Positions 17,566-25,969 of a stretch of DNA of 59,692 nt are shown here, in pieces. The notes beneath the pieces were generated by a model. The model was not told where the DNA came from, made no database searches, and saw only the letters and a list, made by a program, of their open reading frames with translations. The translations under genes were made by a program, and so were the position numbers. The stretch covers positions 1-59,692 of the forward strand of contig NZ_BBWR01000013.1 in assembly GCF_001463905.1 (NCBI RefSeq), written 5' to 3'. The stretch comes from Aureimonas frigidaquae. Lineage in GTDB: Bacteria; Pseudomonadota; Alphaproteobacteria; Rhizobiales; Rhizobiaceae. The stretch's first letter is position 1, and every line of letters starts with the position of its first letter.

Positions 17566-18768
17566 ATGGCATGCCTGCTCGACGGGATCCGTGTGCTCGA
17601 CCTGACGAATGTCCTGGCGGGCCCATTCTGCTGCTACCAGCTTGCCCAGATCGGCGCCGAGGTGGTCAAGATCGAGCAGCCGGGCAAGGGCGATCTCGCC
17701 CGCCAGCTCGGTGGCGACCCGGCGATGAACGCGCAGCTCATGGGAACGTCGTTTCTGGCGCAGAATGCGGGCAAGCGGTCCATCACGGTCAACCTGAAAT
17801 CCCCCGAAGGGCGGGCAGTCTTCGAAAGGCTCGTCGAGACGGCGGATGTCGTGGTGGAGAATTTCCGGCCCGGCGTGATGGAGCGCCTTGGCCTTTCCTA
17901 CGATGCCCTGCGCGCGATCCATCCGGGTATCGTCTATTGCGCCATTTCAGGTTACGGCAAGAGCGGGCCGATGGCGGGCAATCCCGCCTACGACCAGATC
18001 ATCCAGGGCCTGTCGGGCGTCATGAGCGTCACAGGAGACGCGGCCAACGCGCCGCTCCGGGTCGGCTATCCGGTCTGTGATACGATCGGCGGTCTGTCGG
18101 CTGCCTTCGCCATCGCCGCGGCGCTGTACCGCAAGCGGGTGACGGGCGCGGGCGAGATGATCGACGTCTCCATGCTGGAGGCGACGCTCGGCACGATGGG
18201 GTGGACGGTATCCAACTGGCTGATGGCCGGGCACGCGCCACGCCCGATGGGCAACCAGAACATGACCGCCGCGCCATCCGGAACCTTCGCCACGGGCGAT
18301 GGACTGTTGAACATCGCCGCCAACAAGCAGGACCAGTTCGAACGCCTGTGCGCGCTGATCGAACGGCCGGACCTTGTGTCCGACCCGCGCTTCCAAGAGC
18401 GCGAGGCGCGCAAGCGCAACCGGGATGCCTTGACCCTGTCGATCGAGGACGCGCTGTCGACTCGCCGCGCCGCCGACTGGGCGGCGCTTTTCAACGCCGA
18501 GGGCATACCGGCCGGGGAGGTGCTCACCGTGCCGCAGATCCTGGCGCATGAGCAGATCGAGGGGCGGAACTTCGTCCACAATTTTGACGATCCGCGCCTT
18601 CCCACCGGCAGGGTGGGCGTGGTGCGCGCCGGTTTCCGCCTGGCATCCGGCGATCCGAGGCCATCCTCGCCGCCGCCGGAACTGGGTGCCGATACGGAGG
18701 CGCTGCTGGACGAACTCGGCTACGGCGCGGCGGCACGAACCGAATTGCGCGCGGCCGGCGCGGTCTGA
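17566..18768 (+). CDS. Family III (CaiB/BaiF) CoA-transferase
   Basis: 400 aa, normal length for formyl-CoA-transferase-like enzymes. LLDGIRVLDLTNVLAGPFC opens the Rossmann-like domain, and VVVENFRPGVMERLGLSY (about 95-112) and YDQIIQGLSGVMSVTG (about 142-157) are family signatures. The catalytic Asp, which forms the aspartyl-CoA intermediate, is most likely D172 in the VCDTIGG segment. The enzyme moves CoA between carboxylates. It starts at 17566 behind GGGAGGAA and is followed 23 bases later by a citryl-CoA-lyase-like gene, so I infer that it activates the imported carboxylate as a CoA thioester for cleavage. Confidence 0.88.
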   Translation: MACLLDGIRVLDLTNVLAGPFCCYQLAQIGAEVVKIEQPGKGDLARQLGGDPAMNAQLMGTSFLAQNAGKRSITVNLKSPEGRAVFERLVETADVVVENFRPGVMERLGLSYDALRAIHPGIVYCAISGYGKSGPMAGNPAYDQIIQGLSGVMSVTGDAANAPLRVGYPVCDTIGGLSAAFAIAAALYRKRVTGAGEMIDVSMLEATLGTMGWTVSNWLMAGHAPRPMGNQNMTAAPSGTFATGDGLLNIAANKQDQFERLCALIERPDLVSDPRFQEREARKRNRDALTLSIEDALSTRRAADWAALFNAEGIPAGEVLTVPQILAHEQIEGRNFVHNFDDPRLPTGRVGVVRAGFRLASGDPRPSSPPPELGADTEALLDELGYGAAARTELRAAGAV

Positions 18769-18791
18769 CGAGGGAGCGGAGATATCAACGC

Positions 18792-19631
18792 ATGAGCATC
18801 AGCACCCGGAATACAGGACAGGACTGGTGGTCCACGGCGATCGTCGACATGGCGCCCGGCACCATCCGCTTCCGCGGCTATGCCATCGAGGAGCTGATAG
18901 GCACGGTCGATTTCCCCGGCATGATCTGGCTGATGCTGCGTGGCGAACTGCCGAAGGCGGCGGAGGCCGAGCTTCTGGGGACCGCCCTGATGGCCGGTGT
19001 CGATCACGGTCCGCAGGCGCCATCCATCGCCATCGCGCGCATGGCATCCACCTGCGGCATCGGCATCAACAACGCCATGGCCTCGGCGACCAACGTCCTG
19101 GGCGATGTCCATGGCGGCGCCGGGGAACAGTGCGTCGCGCTGTTCGAGGCAATCGCCGCGCGGCTGGAGGGCGGGGAGGCGCTGTGCGATGCGGTCCCGA
19201 CTGCGCTGGACCTGCTCGCTGAGGCGGGCATGCGCTATGTTCCGGGCTATGGGCATCGCTTCCATCCCGTGGACCCTCGGGCACCGGCGCTGATGGCGAT
19301 ACTGCGCCGCCACGAGGTTTCCGGCACCGTTCGCGCGCGCTTCGCCGACATTGCCGAAGCGGTGGGGGCCGAGATATCCCGGCGCAAGGGCCGGACGATT
19401 CCCTTGAACATCGACGGGGCCACGGGCGCCATCTACGCGGCGCTCGGCTTCCCGGCGCCCCTGTGCCGCGGGCTCTTCGTCCTGTCCCGTTCGGTCGGGG
19501 CCATGGCCCATGCCTGGGAAGAGATGCAGCAGCCGCACCGCAACAAGGGTCCGCTGCCCAGACACTGGATTCCCGCCTATACCGGCGTGCCGCCCCGGCC
19601 CGTGCCCGGCAACCGGCAGGCTGGATCATGA
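18792..19631 (+). CDS. Citrate-synthase-fold protein, probable citryl-CoA lyase
   Basis: 279 aa, shorter than a housekeeping citrate synthase (about 430 aa) but the usual length of citrate-synthase-like citryl-CoA lyases. All three catalytic positions of the fold are present: H108 in VHGGAGEQ, H155 in GYGHRFHPVDPR and D208 in LNIDGATG. The PHRNKGP piece near the C-terminus is the region that binds the substrate carboxylate. The N-terminal regulatory part of true citrate synthases is absent. In context (CoA-transferase before it, tricarboxylate importer after it) cleavage of a CoA thioester to an acyl-CoA and a 2-oxo acid is more likely than synthesis. The exact substrate is not determined by the sequence. 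Confidence 0.8.
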   Translation: MSISTRNTGQDWWSTAIVDMAPGTIRFRGYAIEELIGTVDFPGMIWLMLRGELPKAAEAELLGTALMAGVDHGPQAPSIAIARMASTCGIGINNAMASATNVLGDVHGGAGEQCVALFEAIAARLEGGEALCDAVPTALDLLAEAGMRYVPGYGHRFHPVDPRAPALMAILRRHEVSGTVRARFADIAEAVGAEISRRKGRTIPLNIDGATGAIYAALGFPAPLCRGLFVLSRSVGAMAHAWEEMQQPHRNKGPLPRHWIPAYTGVPPRPVPGNRQAGS

Positions 19632-19866
19632 GCCATGTCCGTTCCCACCACGGCCCGGCTTCCGCCGGCTCAGGTCGGAACGGGCGGCCGGGAATTTCAT
19701 GTCAGGCGCTGCCAATGGCGGCGTCGTCATTCTGGCGGGGGCGGCAGGACGCATCCTGGCCCCGCACCCTGCATGCGCCGAACGGGAGATGGGCGAGTGC
19801 AACGGGAAGGCGGCGGGACGGCTGGCGACAAGGCCTGTTCGCGGCCTGTCGCGCGACAAAAGTGCT

Positions 19867-19878
19867 CCGTTCGAACGG
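19867..19878. promoter_or_regulatory. Palindrome CCGTTCGAACGG before tctC
   Basis: A perfect 12-bp palindrome made of the same CCGTTC/GAACGG half-sites as the IclR operators but with no spacer. It lies 28-39 bases before the tctC start codon, inside a 274-base gap that could hold a separate promoter. It may be a third site of the same regulator, but the spacing differs, so this is tentative. Confidence 0.35.
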
Positions 19879-19905
19879 GGCCGGACAATCATGGGAGGAA
19901 AGACA

Positions 19906-20880
19906 ATGTTTGCACAGCGGACCCTGATGGCCGCCATGGCGGTTTTAAGCATCGGGCTGGCCGTGCCCGCGACGGCGCAGGCTTTTCCGGATGGGGATAT
20001 CCAGTTCGTCGTCCCCTTCTCGCCCGGCGGCGGCACGGATATAGCCTCGCGCGTTCTCACCGAGCGCATCGCGGCGCAGAAGGGGTGGAACTTCGTTATC
20101 GAGAACCGGCCGGGGGCCGGCGGCAATATCGGCATTGCGCAGGTGGCACGCGCCAATGCGAAGGGTCAGGTCCTCGGCATGGGTCAGACGTCGAACCTCG
20201 CCATCAACCCGACGCTGTACGACGATATTCCCTATGATGCGCTGAAGGATTTCACGCCCATCGCCCTCGTCTCTTCGCAGCCCATGGTGATCGCTGTCGC
20301 AGCGGGCGCGCCCTATGAGAGTTTCGGCGACCTGGTCGAGGCGGCCCGGGCGAACCCGGCCACCATCACCATGTCGACGCCCGGCGCGGGCACGGTCAGC
20401 CATCTGGCCATGGAGCAATTCTCGCAGATGGCGGATGTGGAGTTCGTGCACATTCCCTATCCGGGCGCGACGCAGGCCATCACCGACGCCATCGGCGGCC
20501 ATATCGACTTTGCGGCATCGAGCCTGCCGAGCGCCCTGTCGCATATCCGCTCCGGTTCCCTGCGGGCGCTGGCCGTCACGTCGGCGGAGCGCAACTTCGC
20601 CCTGCCGGATGTGCCGACCATCGCCGAAGCGGGCTATGCGGGTTTCGACGCGGGCGATTGGAAAGCCGTCGTCGGGCCAGCGGGATTGCCGCAGGCCGTC
20701 GTGGCCAGCGTGAACGCAGCCGTCAACGACGCGCTGACCGACGCTCGACTGCAGGACGCCTTCGCCGCCGAAGGAAGCACGACGGGTGGCGGCACGCCGG
20801 AGGACCTCGCCGCGCTGATGGAAGCGGAGTTCAACCGCTGGGCGCAGATCGTCTCCGCCTCCGGCGCGACGACCGAGTGA
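19906..20880 (+). CDS. tctC: Tripartite tricarboxylate transporter (TTT) substrate-binding protein
   Basis: 324 aa with a signal peptide of about 26 residues ending ATAQA. It is a TctC/BugD-like periplasmic carboxylate-binding protein: FVVPFSPGGGTDIASRVL at the first binding loop, VIENRPGAGGNIG, the TPGAGTVSHLAMEQFSQ and VHIPYPGATQAITD loops, and LRALAVTS. These proteins bind di- or tricarboxylates and related acids. The ATG at 19906 follows GGGAGGAAAGACA; the frame is open far upstream but those residues have no family similarity. It works with TctB and TctA directly downstream. Confidence 0.9.
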   Translation: MFAQRTLMAAMAVLSIGLAVPATAQAFPDGDIQFVVPFSPGGGTDIASRVLTERIAAQKGWNFVIENRPGAGGNIGIAQVARANAKGQVLGMGQTSNLAINPTLYDDIPYDALKDFTPIALVSSQPMVIAVAAGAPYESFGDLVEAARANPATITMSTPGAGTVSHLAMEQFSQMADVEFVHIPYPGATQAITDAIGGHIDFAASSLPSALSHIRSGSLRALAVTSAERNFALPDVPTIAEAGYAGFDAGDWKAVVGPAGLPQAVVASVNAAVNDALTDARLQDAFAAEGSTTGGGTPEDLAALMEAEFNRWAQIVSASGATTE

Positions 20881-20917
20881 TCGCCGCACCGGCGTCTTCA
20901 TAAACAGCATTGAAGGG

Positions 20918-20938
20918 CGTCCGGTCAGCGGCCGGACG
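20918..20938 (+). promoter_or_regulatory. Stem-loop between tctC and tctB
   Basis: Perfect 7-bp stem CGTCCGG/CCGGACG with a 7-base loop, located in the 76-base gap after the binding-protein gene. No T-run follows. Probably stabilises the tctC message or reduces read-through into the membrane genes. Confidence 0.5.
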
Positions 20939-20956
20939 TGGCAGGGAGGTTGCCAC

Positions 20957-21412
20957 ATGGCAAACAAGGATTTCGCGGATGTCTGCTCCGGCGTCGTGGT
21001 GTGCCTGTTCGGCGTCGCCGTGGCGCTCTACGCCTATGCGAACTACAATCTGGGGACGCTGCAGCGAATGGGGCCCGGCATGTTCCCCTTCGCCATGGGC
21101 GGCGTGGTGTTCATTCTGGGCGCCTTTCTCTGCGTGGATGCGTTTCTGCGTGAGGCGGTGCCGCTTCCCGATGTCAACTGGCGCGCCGCGGCGGCGATCC
21201 TGGCGGGAATGCTGGTCTTTTCCTTCACCATCCAGTCGCTCGGCCTGATCCCGGCCATCGTCGCCATCGTGTTCCTGTCGGCCTTGGCCGAGAGCCCGTT
21301 CCGGCCCGTCCGCACCATTCTCTTGTCGGCGGCCCTGTGCTTCATCGCCATCGCCCTGTTCCGGTGGGGCCTCGGCATGAGCTTCAACCTCTACAGGTGG
21401 CCGTTCCGATGA
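20957..21412 (+). CDS. tctB: TTT transporter small membrane subunit TctB
   Basis: 151 aa with four predicted membrane helices, the DUF1468/TctB pattern. The motif GTLQRMGPGMFPFAMGG after the first helix is characteristic of the family. It forms the small subunit next to TctA. The start at 20957 follows GGGAGG. The stop overlaps the tctA start (ATGA). Confidence 0.88.
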   Translation: MANKDFADVCSGVVVCLFGVAVALYAYANYNLGTLQRMGPGMFPFAMGGVVFILGAFLCVDAFLREAVPLPDVNWRAAAAILAGMLVFSFTIQSLGLIPAIVAIVFLSALAESPFRPVRTILLSAALCFIAIALFRWGLGMSFNLYRWPFR

Positions 21413-22923
21413 ACATCTTTCAGAACATTTCGCTGGGGTTGGAAACGGCGCTGTCGCTCAACAACCTCTTCTACTGTTTCGTGGGCGTCTTCCTCGGCAC
21501 GTTCCTGGGCGTCATTCCCGGTATCGGCGTGCTCGCCGCCATCTCCATGCTCTTCCCGCTCACCTTCCATCTGGATCCGACGGCCGCGCTGATCATGCTG
21601 GCGGGGATCTGGTACGGCACCTCCTATGGCGGCAATACGGCGTCGATCCTCCTGAATGTGCCGGGAACGCCGGCAAACGCGATCACCTGCCTCGACGGCT
21701 ATCCCATGACCAAGCAGGGCCGCGGCGGCGTCGCTTTGTTCATGACCACCATCGCGTCCTTCGTGGGCGGCTCCATCGGCATCCTGCTCCTTATGCTCTT
21801 CGCCCCGGTGATCGCCCGCTATGCGCTCAGCTTCGGCTCGGCCGAGTATTTCTCGCTCATGGTGCTCGGGCTGGTCGCCGCATCGACCGTGTCCAACGGG
21901 TCGGCTCTGAAGGGCCTCATCATGGTGGCGGTCGGCATTCTGGCAGGCACGGTGGGGGCCGACATATACACCGGGACGCCGCGTTTCACCTTCGGCTATC
22001 TGGAGCTCATGGACGGGATCAGCCTGGTCGCCCTGGCCATGGGCATCTTCGGCGTGGCGGAGGTCATCTCCAGCATCGGCAAGGTGGATCTGAAGGATCT
22101 CGACCAGAAGTCCATCAGCTTTGCCGCCATGAAGCCGACACGCGACGATGTCCGGCGCTCCTGGTTCCCCATGCTGCGCGGCTCGTCCATCGGCGCCTTC
22201 TTCGGCACGCTGCCGGGCACCGGGCCCTCGCTCGCGGCCTTCATGGCCTATGCGGTGGAGAAGCGCGCGGCGCGCGAGCCGCAGCGCTTCGGCAAGGGGG
22301 CGATCGAAGGGATCATGGCTCCGGAATCGGCCAACAACTCGGCCGACCAGACATCCTTCATCCCCACTCTGGCGCTCGGCATTCCCGGCAGCCCGACCAT
22401 GGCGCTCATGCTGGGCGCACTGATGATCCACGGGATCGCGCCGGGGCCGGGCCTGATGACCGAACAGCCGAGCCTGTTCTGGGGCCTTGTGATGAGCTTC
22501 TGGATCGGCAACGTCCTGCTCGTCATCCTGAACATTCCGCTGATCGGCGTATGGGTGCGCCTCCTGGCGGTGCCCTATCCGATCCTCTTCCCCTCGGTGC
22601 TGATGTTCATCGCCATCGGGACCTATTCGGTCAACTACAACGCGTTCGACGTGCTCCTGGTCGCCCTGTTCGGCGCGCTTGGCTATGCTATGCGGGTCAT
22701 GGCCTTCCCCGCAGCGCCCCTTCTGCTCGGCTTCGTGCTCGGACCCATGATGGAGGAGCATTTCCGCCGCGCCATGCTGCTGTCGCGCGGGGATTTCATG
22801 ACCTTCCTCAACCGTCCGATCAGCGCCACCGTGCTGGCCATGGCCGCAGCGCTCATCGCGTGGGGGCTCTATGCAGGGCTGCGCGCCCGCCGTGCCGAGC
22901 GGGAAGCGATGGAGGTCGGCTGA
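21409..22923 (+). CDS. tctA: TTT transporter large membrane subunit TctA
   Basis: 504 aa, about twelve membrane helices. The duplicated TctA signatures are visible: FLGVIPGIGVLAAISML (about 35-51) with GTSYGGNTASILLNVPGTP (about 70-88), then FFGTLPGTGPSLAAFMAYAVEK and PESANNSADQTSFIPTLALG in the second half. It carries out cation-driven uptake of the acid delivered by TctC. ATGA overlap with tctB. It ends the carboxylate operon; 136 bases without features follow before manC. Confidence 0.92.
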   Translation: MNIFQNISLGLETALSLNNLFYCFVGVFLGTFLGVIPGIGVLAAISMLFPLTFHLDPTAALIMLAGIWYGTSYGGNTASILLNVPGTPANAITCLDGYPMTKQGRGGVALFMTTIASFVGGSIGILLLMLFAPVIARYALSFGSAEYFSLMVLGLVAASTVSNGSALKGLIMVAVGILAGTVGADIYTGTPRFTFGYLELMDGISLVALAMGIFGVAEVISSIGKVDLKDLDQKSISFAAMKPTRDDVRRSWFPMLRGSSIGAFFGTLPGTGPSLAAFMAYAVEKRAAREPQRFGKGAIEGIMAPESANNSADQTSFIPTLALGIPGSPTMALMLGALMIHGIAPGPGLMTEQPSLFWGLVMSFWIGNVLLVILNIPLIGVWVRLLAVPYPILFPSVLMFIAIGTYSVNYNAFDVLLVALFGALGYAMRVMAFPAAPLLLGFVLGPMMEEHFRRAMLLSRGDFMTFLNRPISATVLAMAAALIAWGLYAGLRARRAEREAMEVG

Positions 22924-23059
22924 CATGCCTGATCCCGTGGTCGCGCCGCCCGTTTGGATGGTGGCGCGGCCGTGGCGCTTTATTCTCTACCGCAAATCCG
23001 TGTAGGTGTTCGCAAGTGACTACGTCGCGTTGCGATTCAAGGCCTCCGGAGCTCATCAC

Positions 23060-24490
23060 ATGCCCGACAGTGCAGCCGCAGACAAGATCGTTCCCATCAT
23101 CATGGTCGGCGGTGCGGGCACGCGGCTTTGGCCCATCTCACGAGAGACGATGCCCAAGCAGTTCATCCCGATCATGGATGACGGCTTCTCGACCTTCCAG
23201 GCCACCTTGCAGCGCGTGACGGGCCCGGGCTTTGCCGCGCCCATCGTCGTGACCGCCAACGACTTCCGCTTCGTCGTCGCCGAGCAGATGCAGGAGTTGG
23301 GCCTGGAGGGGGAGATCGTCCTCGAACCGGAGCGTCGGGATTCTGCGGCCGCAGTGGCTGTCGGCACGCTGATCGCCCATGCAAGGGACGAGCAGGCCCT
23401 CTGCCTGATCCTGGCTGGCGACCATGTCGTCGAGGATGCGCAGGCTTTCGTCAGCGATTGCCAGGCGGCTGCCCGGCAGGCACGCCACGGCTTCATCATG
23501 ACGCTCGGCATCGTGCCGACCTTTCCGGCATCCGGTTATGGCTATCTCGCCGTCGGCGAAGCCTTACAGGAAACCGGCGCCTTCGCCCTCGACCGCTTCG
23601 TGGAAAAGCCCGATACGCAGACGGCCGCCGCTTACGTTGCCGAAGGTCTCTTGTGGAACAGCGGCAACTTCCTGTTCGAAGCGCGGACCATGCTGGACGA
23701 GTTGCGGGCGCAATGCCCGGATGTCCTGTCCGCGGCCGACCAGGCGGTGCGCAAAGGCGTGCGTGACCTGGACTTCCTGCGGTTGGATGCGCAGGCCTTT
23801 TCGGCCGCACCGCGCATTTCCATCGACTATGCCGTGATGGAAACGACGCGGCGCGCCGGTGTCGTGCGGGCGAGTTTCGGCTGGTCGGACATCGGCTCCT
23901 GGGATTCGGTCTACGACGTCAAGCGGCAGGACGCCAAGGGCAATGTCGTCGAGGGTCCGGTATCCCTGATCGACACGACCGGCAGCCTCCTACGGTCGGA
24001 CGGCCTGTTGACCACGGTGATCGGGCTCGACAACATCGTCGTGGTGACCACGCGCGACGCGGTCCTCGTGGCGTCGAAGGAGCATGTCGCCAAGGTGAAG
24101 GACCTTGTCCTGCAGCTGCGCGCCGAAGGCTACGGCGAAGCCACCGATCATCTGAAGATCCACCGCCCCTGGGGTTGGTACCAGCGGATCGATATCGGCG
24201 ACCGGTTCCAGGTCAAGCATATCTGCGTCAAGCCGGGCGGGACCTTGTCCCTGCAAAGGCACTACCACCGCGCCGAACACTGGGTGGTCGTCAAGGGCAC
24301 GGCGGAGGTCACGATCGACGACCAGATCCGCCATTACCACGAGAACGAGGCGGCCTACCTGCCCATCGGATGCGTTCACCGCATGCACAATCCAGGCAAG
24401 ATCGACCTGAAAATCATCGAGGTGCAGGTCGGCAGCTATACGGGCGAGGACGATATCGTCCGTATCGAAGACATCTACGCCAGGAACTAG
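23060..24490 (+). CDS. manC: Mannose-1-phosphate guanylyltransferase / mannose-6-phosphate isomerase (bifunctional type)
   Basis: 476 aa. The N-terminal nucleotidyltransferase domain (about 1-290) has the GGAGTRLWPISRETMPKQF signature (about 17-35), FVEKPDTQTA and GWSDIGSWDSVYD. The C-terminal type II mannose-6-phosphate isomerase cupin (about 360-470) has the metal site in LQRHYHRAEHWVVVKGTA and the PIGCVHRMHNPG loop. It supplies GDP-mannose for polysaccharide or lipopolysaccharide. The start at 23060 directly precedes the domain; the longer frame has a non-homologous leader. The phosphomannomutase gene begins 8 bases after its stop, so the two form an operon covering the last steps from mannose-6-P to GDP-mannose. 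Confidence 0.93.
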   Translation: MPDSAAADKIVPIIMVGGAGTRLWPISRETMPKQFIPIMDDGFSTFQATLQRVTGPGFAAPIVVTANDFRFVVAEQMQELGLEGEIVLEPERRDSAAAVAVGTLIAHARDEQALCLILAGDHVVEDAQAFVSDCQAAARQARHGFIMTLGIVPTFPASGYGYLAVGEALQETGAFALDRFVEKPDTQTAAAYVAEGLLWNSGNFLFEARTMLDELRAQCPDVLSAADQAVRKGVRDLDFLRLDAQAFSAAPRISIDYAVMETTRRAGVVRASFGWSDIGSWDSVYDVKRQDAKGNVVEGPVSLIDTTGSLLRSDGLLTTVIGLDNIVVVTTRDAVLVASKEHVAKVKDLVLQLRAEGYGEATDHLKIHRPWGWYQRIDIGDRFQVKHICVKPGGTLSLQRHYHRAEHWVVVKGTAEVTIDDQIRHYHENEAAYLPIGCVHRMHNPGKIDLKIIEVQVGSYTGEDDIVRIEDIYARN

Positions 24491-24498
24491 GGTCCGCC

Positions 24499-25920
24499 AT
24501 GTCCAGCCTGAAATTCGGAACGAGCGGTCTGCGCGGCCTCGTCACGGACCTCGCCGGCCAGCCCGCACGCCGCTGGACAGCGGCTTTCCTTGCCGTCGCC
24601 GGACAGGCTGAACGGGGCGGGGTCAAGACGGTCCTGATCGGCCGTGACCTGCGGTCCAGCAGCCCCACCATCGCGCAGGACTGCGCGGCGGCGGCTGCGG
24701 CGCTGGGCTGGAAGGCCATAGATTGCGGTGCATTGCCGACGCCCGCCCTCGCGCTCGCCGCGATGGAGCGCGGCGTGCCGGCCGTCATGGTGACGGGAAG
24801 CCATATTCCGGACGATCGCAACGGGCTGAAGTTCTATCTTGCGTCCGGGGAGATCACCAAGGAGGACGAGGCCGCGATCCGCGCGGCGCTCGATGCACAG
24901 CCTGCCGACATTCCCGATGCGCCCCCGGCCGACACGGAGGGCCGGGCGCTCGATGCCTATGTCGCCAGATATCTCGACTTCTTTCCGGGCGATCTCCTGG
25001 CCGGACTGCATGTCGGCGTCTACCAGCAAAGCGCGGTTGCCCGGGATTGCCTGGTCGAGATCCTGCAAGGCCTCGGAGCCCGCGTCACACCGCTCGGGCG
25101 CAGCACCCACTTCGTTCCGATCGACACCGAAGCACACCACCCGCGCGATCTTGCGCTCTTTGCGCGCTGGGCGGAGCCCGGCGCCTTCGACGCCATCGTT
25201 TCGACGGACGGTGATGCGGATCGCCCTCTCGTGACCGATGCTGCCGGTATCGTCGTCCGGGGGGATCTTCTCGGCCTGCTTGCGGCAGCGCATCTCAAGC
25301 TTCGATCGATCGCGACGCCGGTCACGTCGAGCGCCGCGGTGGAGCGGTCCGGTGTCGCCACCACCGTCAGGCGCACGCGCGTGGGTTCGCCCTATGTCAT
25401 CGAGGGCATGGCGGCGATTCTCGATGCGGGTGAGGGGGACGTTATCGGCTTCGAACCGAATGGCGGCGTGCTCCTGGGCTCGCAGGTGTCGCGCGGCGGC
25501 CGCCACCTTGCGGCATTGCCGACGCGCGATGCGGTTCTGCCCATCCTGACGGCACTGGCCAGTGCGAAAGCCGCCGCAGGGGGTCTTCGCGCAGCAGCCG
25601 AACGGCTGGGCGCAGGGCACGCGCTGGCAGACCGTCTGCCGGATGTGCCGGCGGAGGCCTCGTCATCCTTTCTGGAAAGACTGTCGAAGAATGCCGACTT
25701 TGCGGCGGTGCTTCTGCGCCCGGCCGGACGGATCGTGTCCTCCGACCGTATGGATGGGGTGCGGCTGGTGCTGGAAGATGGGGCGATCCTGCATTTCCGT
25801 GCGTCGGGCAACGCACCGGAGATGCGCTGCTACGTGGAGGCCGACACGGCGGAGCGGGCGCAGGAACTGCTGCGTTTCGGCCTCGATACGGCACGGACCG
25901 TGATCCAGGAAAACCTCTGA
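24499..25920 (+). CDS. Phosphomannomutase (alpha-D-phosphohexomutase family)
   Basis: 473 aa. LKFGTSGLRGLVTDL opens the first domain. The phosphoserine loop is VTGSHIPDDRNGLKFY (about 96-111), with the catalytic Ser in TGSH, a variant seen in alphaproteobacterial ManB/ExoC-type mutases. The Mg-binding loop is STDGDADRPL (about 234-243), a sugar-specificity loop is FEPNGGVLLGS (GFEPNGG instead of GEMSGH-like), and the C-terminal phosphate-binding loop is FRASGNAPEMRCY. It interconverts mannose-6-P and mannose-1-P, feeding manC immediately upstream. Convergent with the pcaB-like gene. Confidence 0.9.
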   Translation: MSSLKFGTSGLRGLVTDLAGQPARRWTAAFLAVAGQAERGGVKTVLIGRDLRSSSPTIAQDCAAAAAALGWKAIDCGALPTPALALAAMERGVPAVMVTGSHIPDDRNGLKFYLASGEITKEDEAAIRAALDAQPADIPDAPPADTEGRALDAYVARYLDFFPGDLLAGLHVGVYQQSAVARDCLVEILQGLGARVTPLGRSTHFVPIDTEAHHPRDLALFARWAEPGAFDAIVSTDGDADRPLVTDAAGIVVRGDLLGLLAAAHLKLRSIATPVTSSAAVERSGVATTVRRTRVGSPYVIEGMAAILDAGEGDVIGFEPNGGVLLGSQVSRGGRHLAALPTRDAVLPILTALASAKAAAGGLRAAAERLGAGHALADRLPDVPAEASSSFLERLSKNADFAAVLLRPAGRIVSSDRMDGVRLVLEDGAILHFRASGNAPEMRCYVEADTAERAQELLRFGLDTARTVIQENL

Positions 25921-25969
25921 CGACGCGATCCTGACCGGTCTTTCCGCAACTGCCGTGTGAAGTCCGGGG

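Noticed and set aside
21391-22926. A 511-codon open frame on the minus strand opposite tctA
   Set aside because: Its residues are dominated by His, Arg, Gln, Asp and Glu, as expected from the complement of a GC-rich membrane protein gene; tctA motifs on the plus strand are unmistakable.
24790-24840. Altered active-site loop TGSHIP in the phosphomannomutase as a possible inactivating change
   Set aside because: The catalytic Ser is retained and this loop variant is normal for alphaproteobacterial mannose/glucose phosphomutases.
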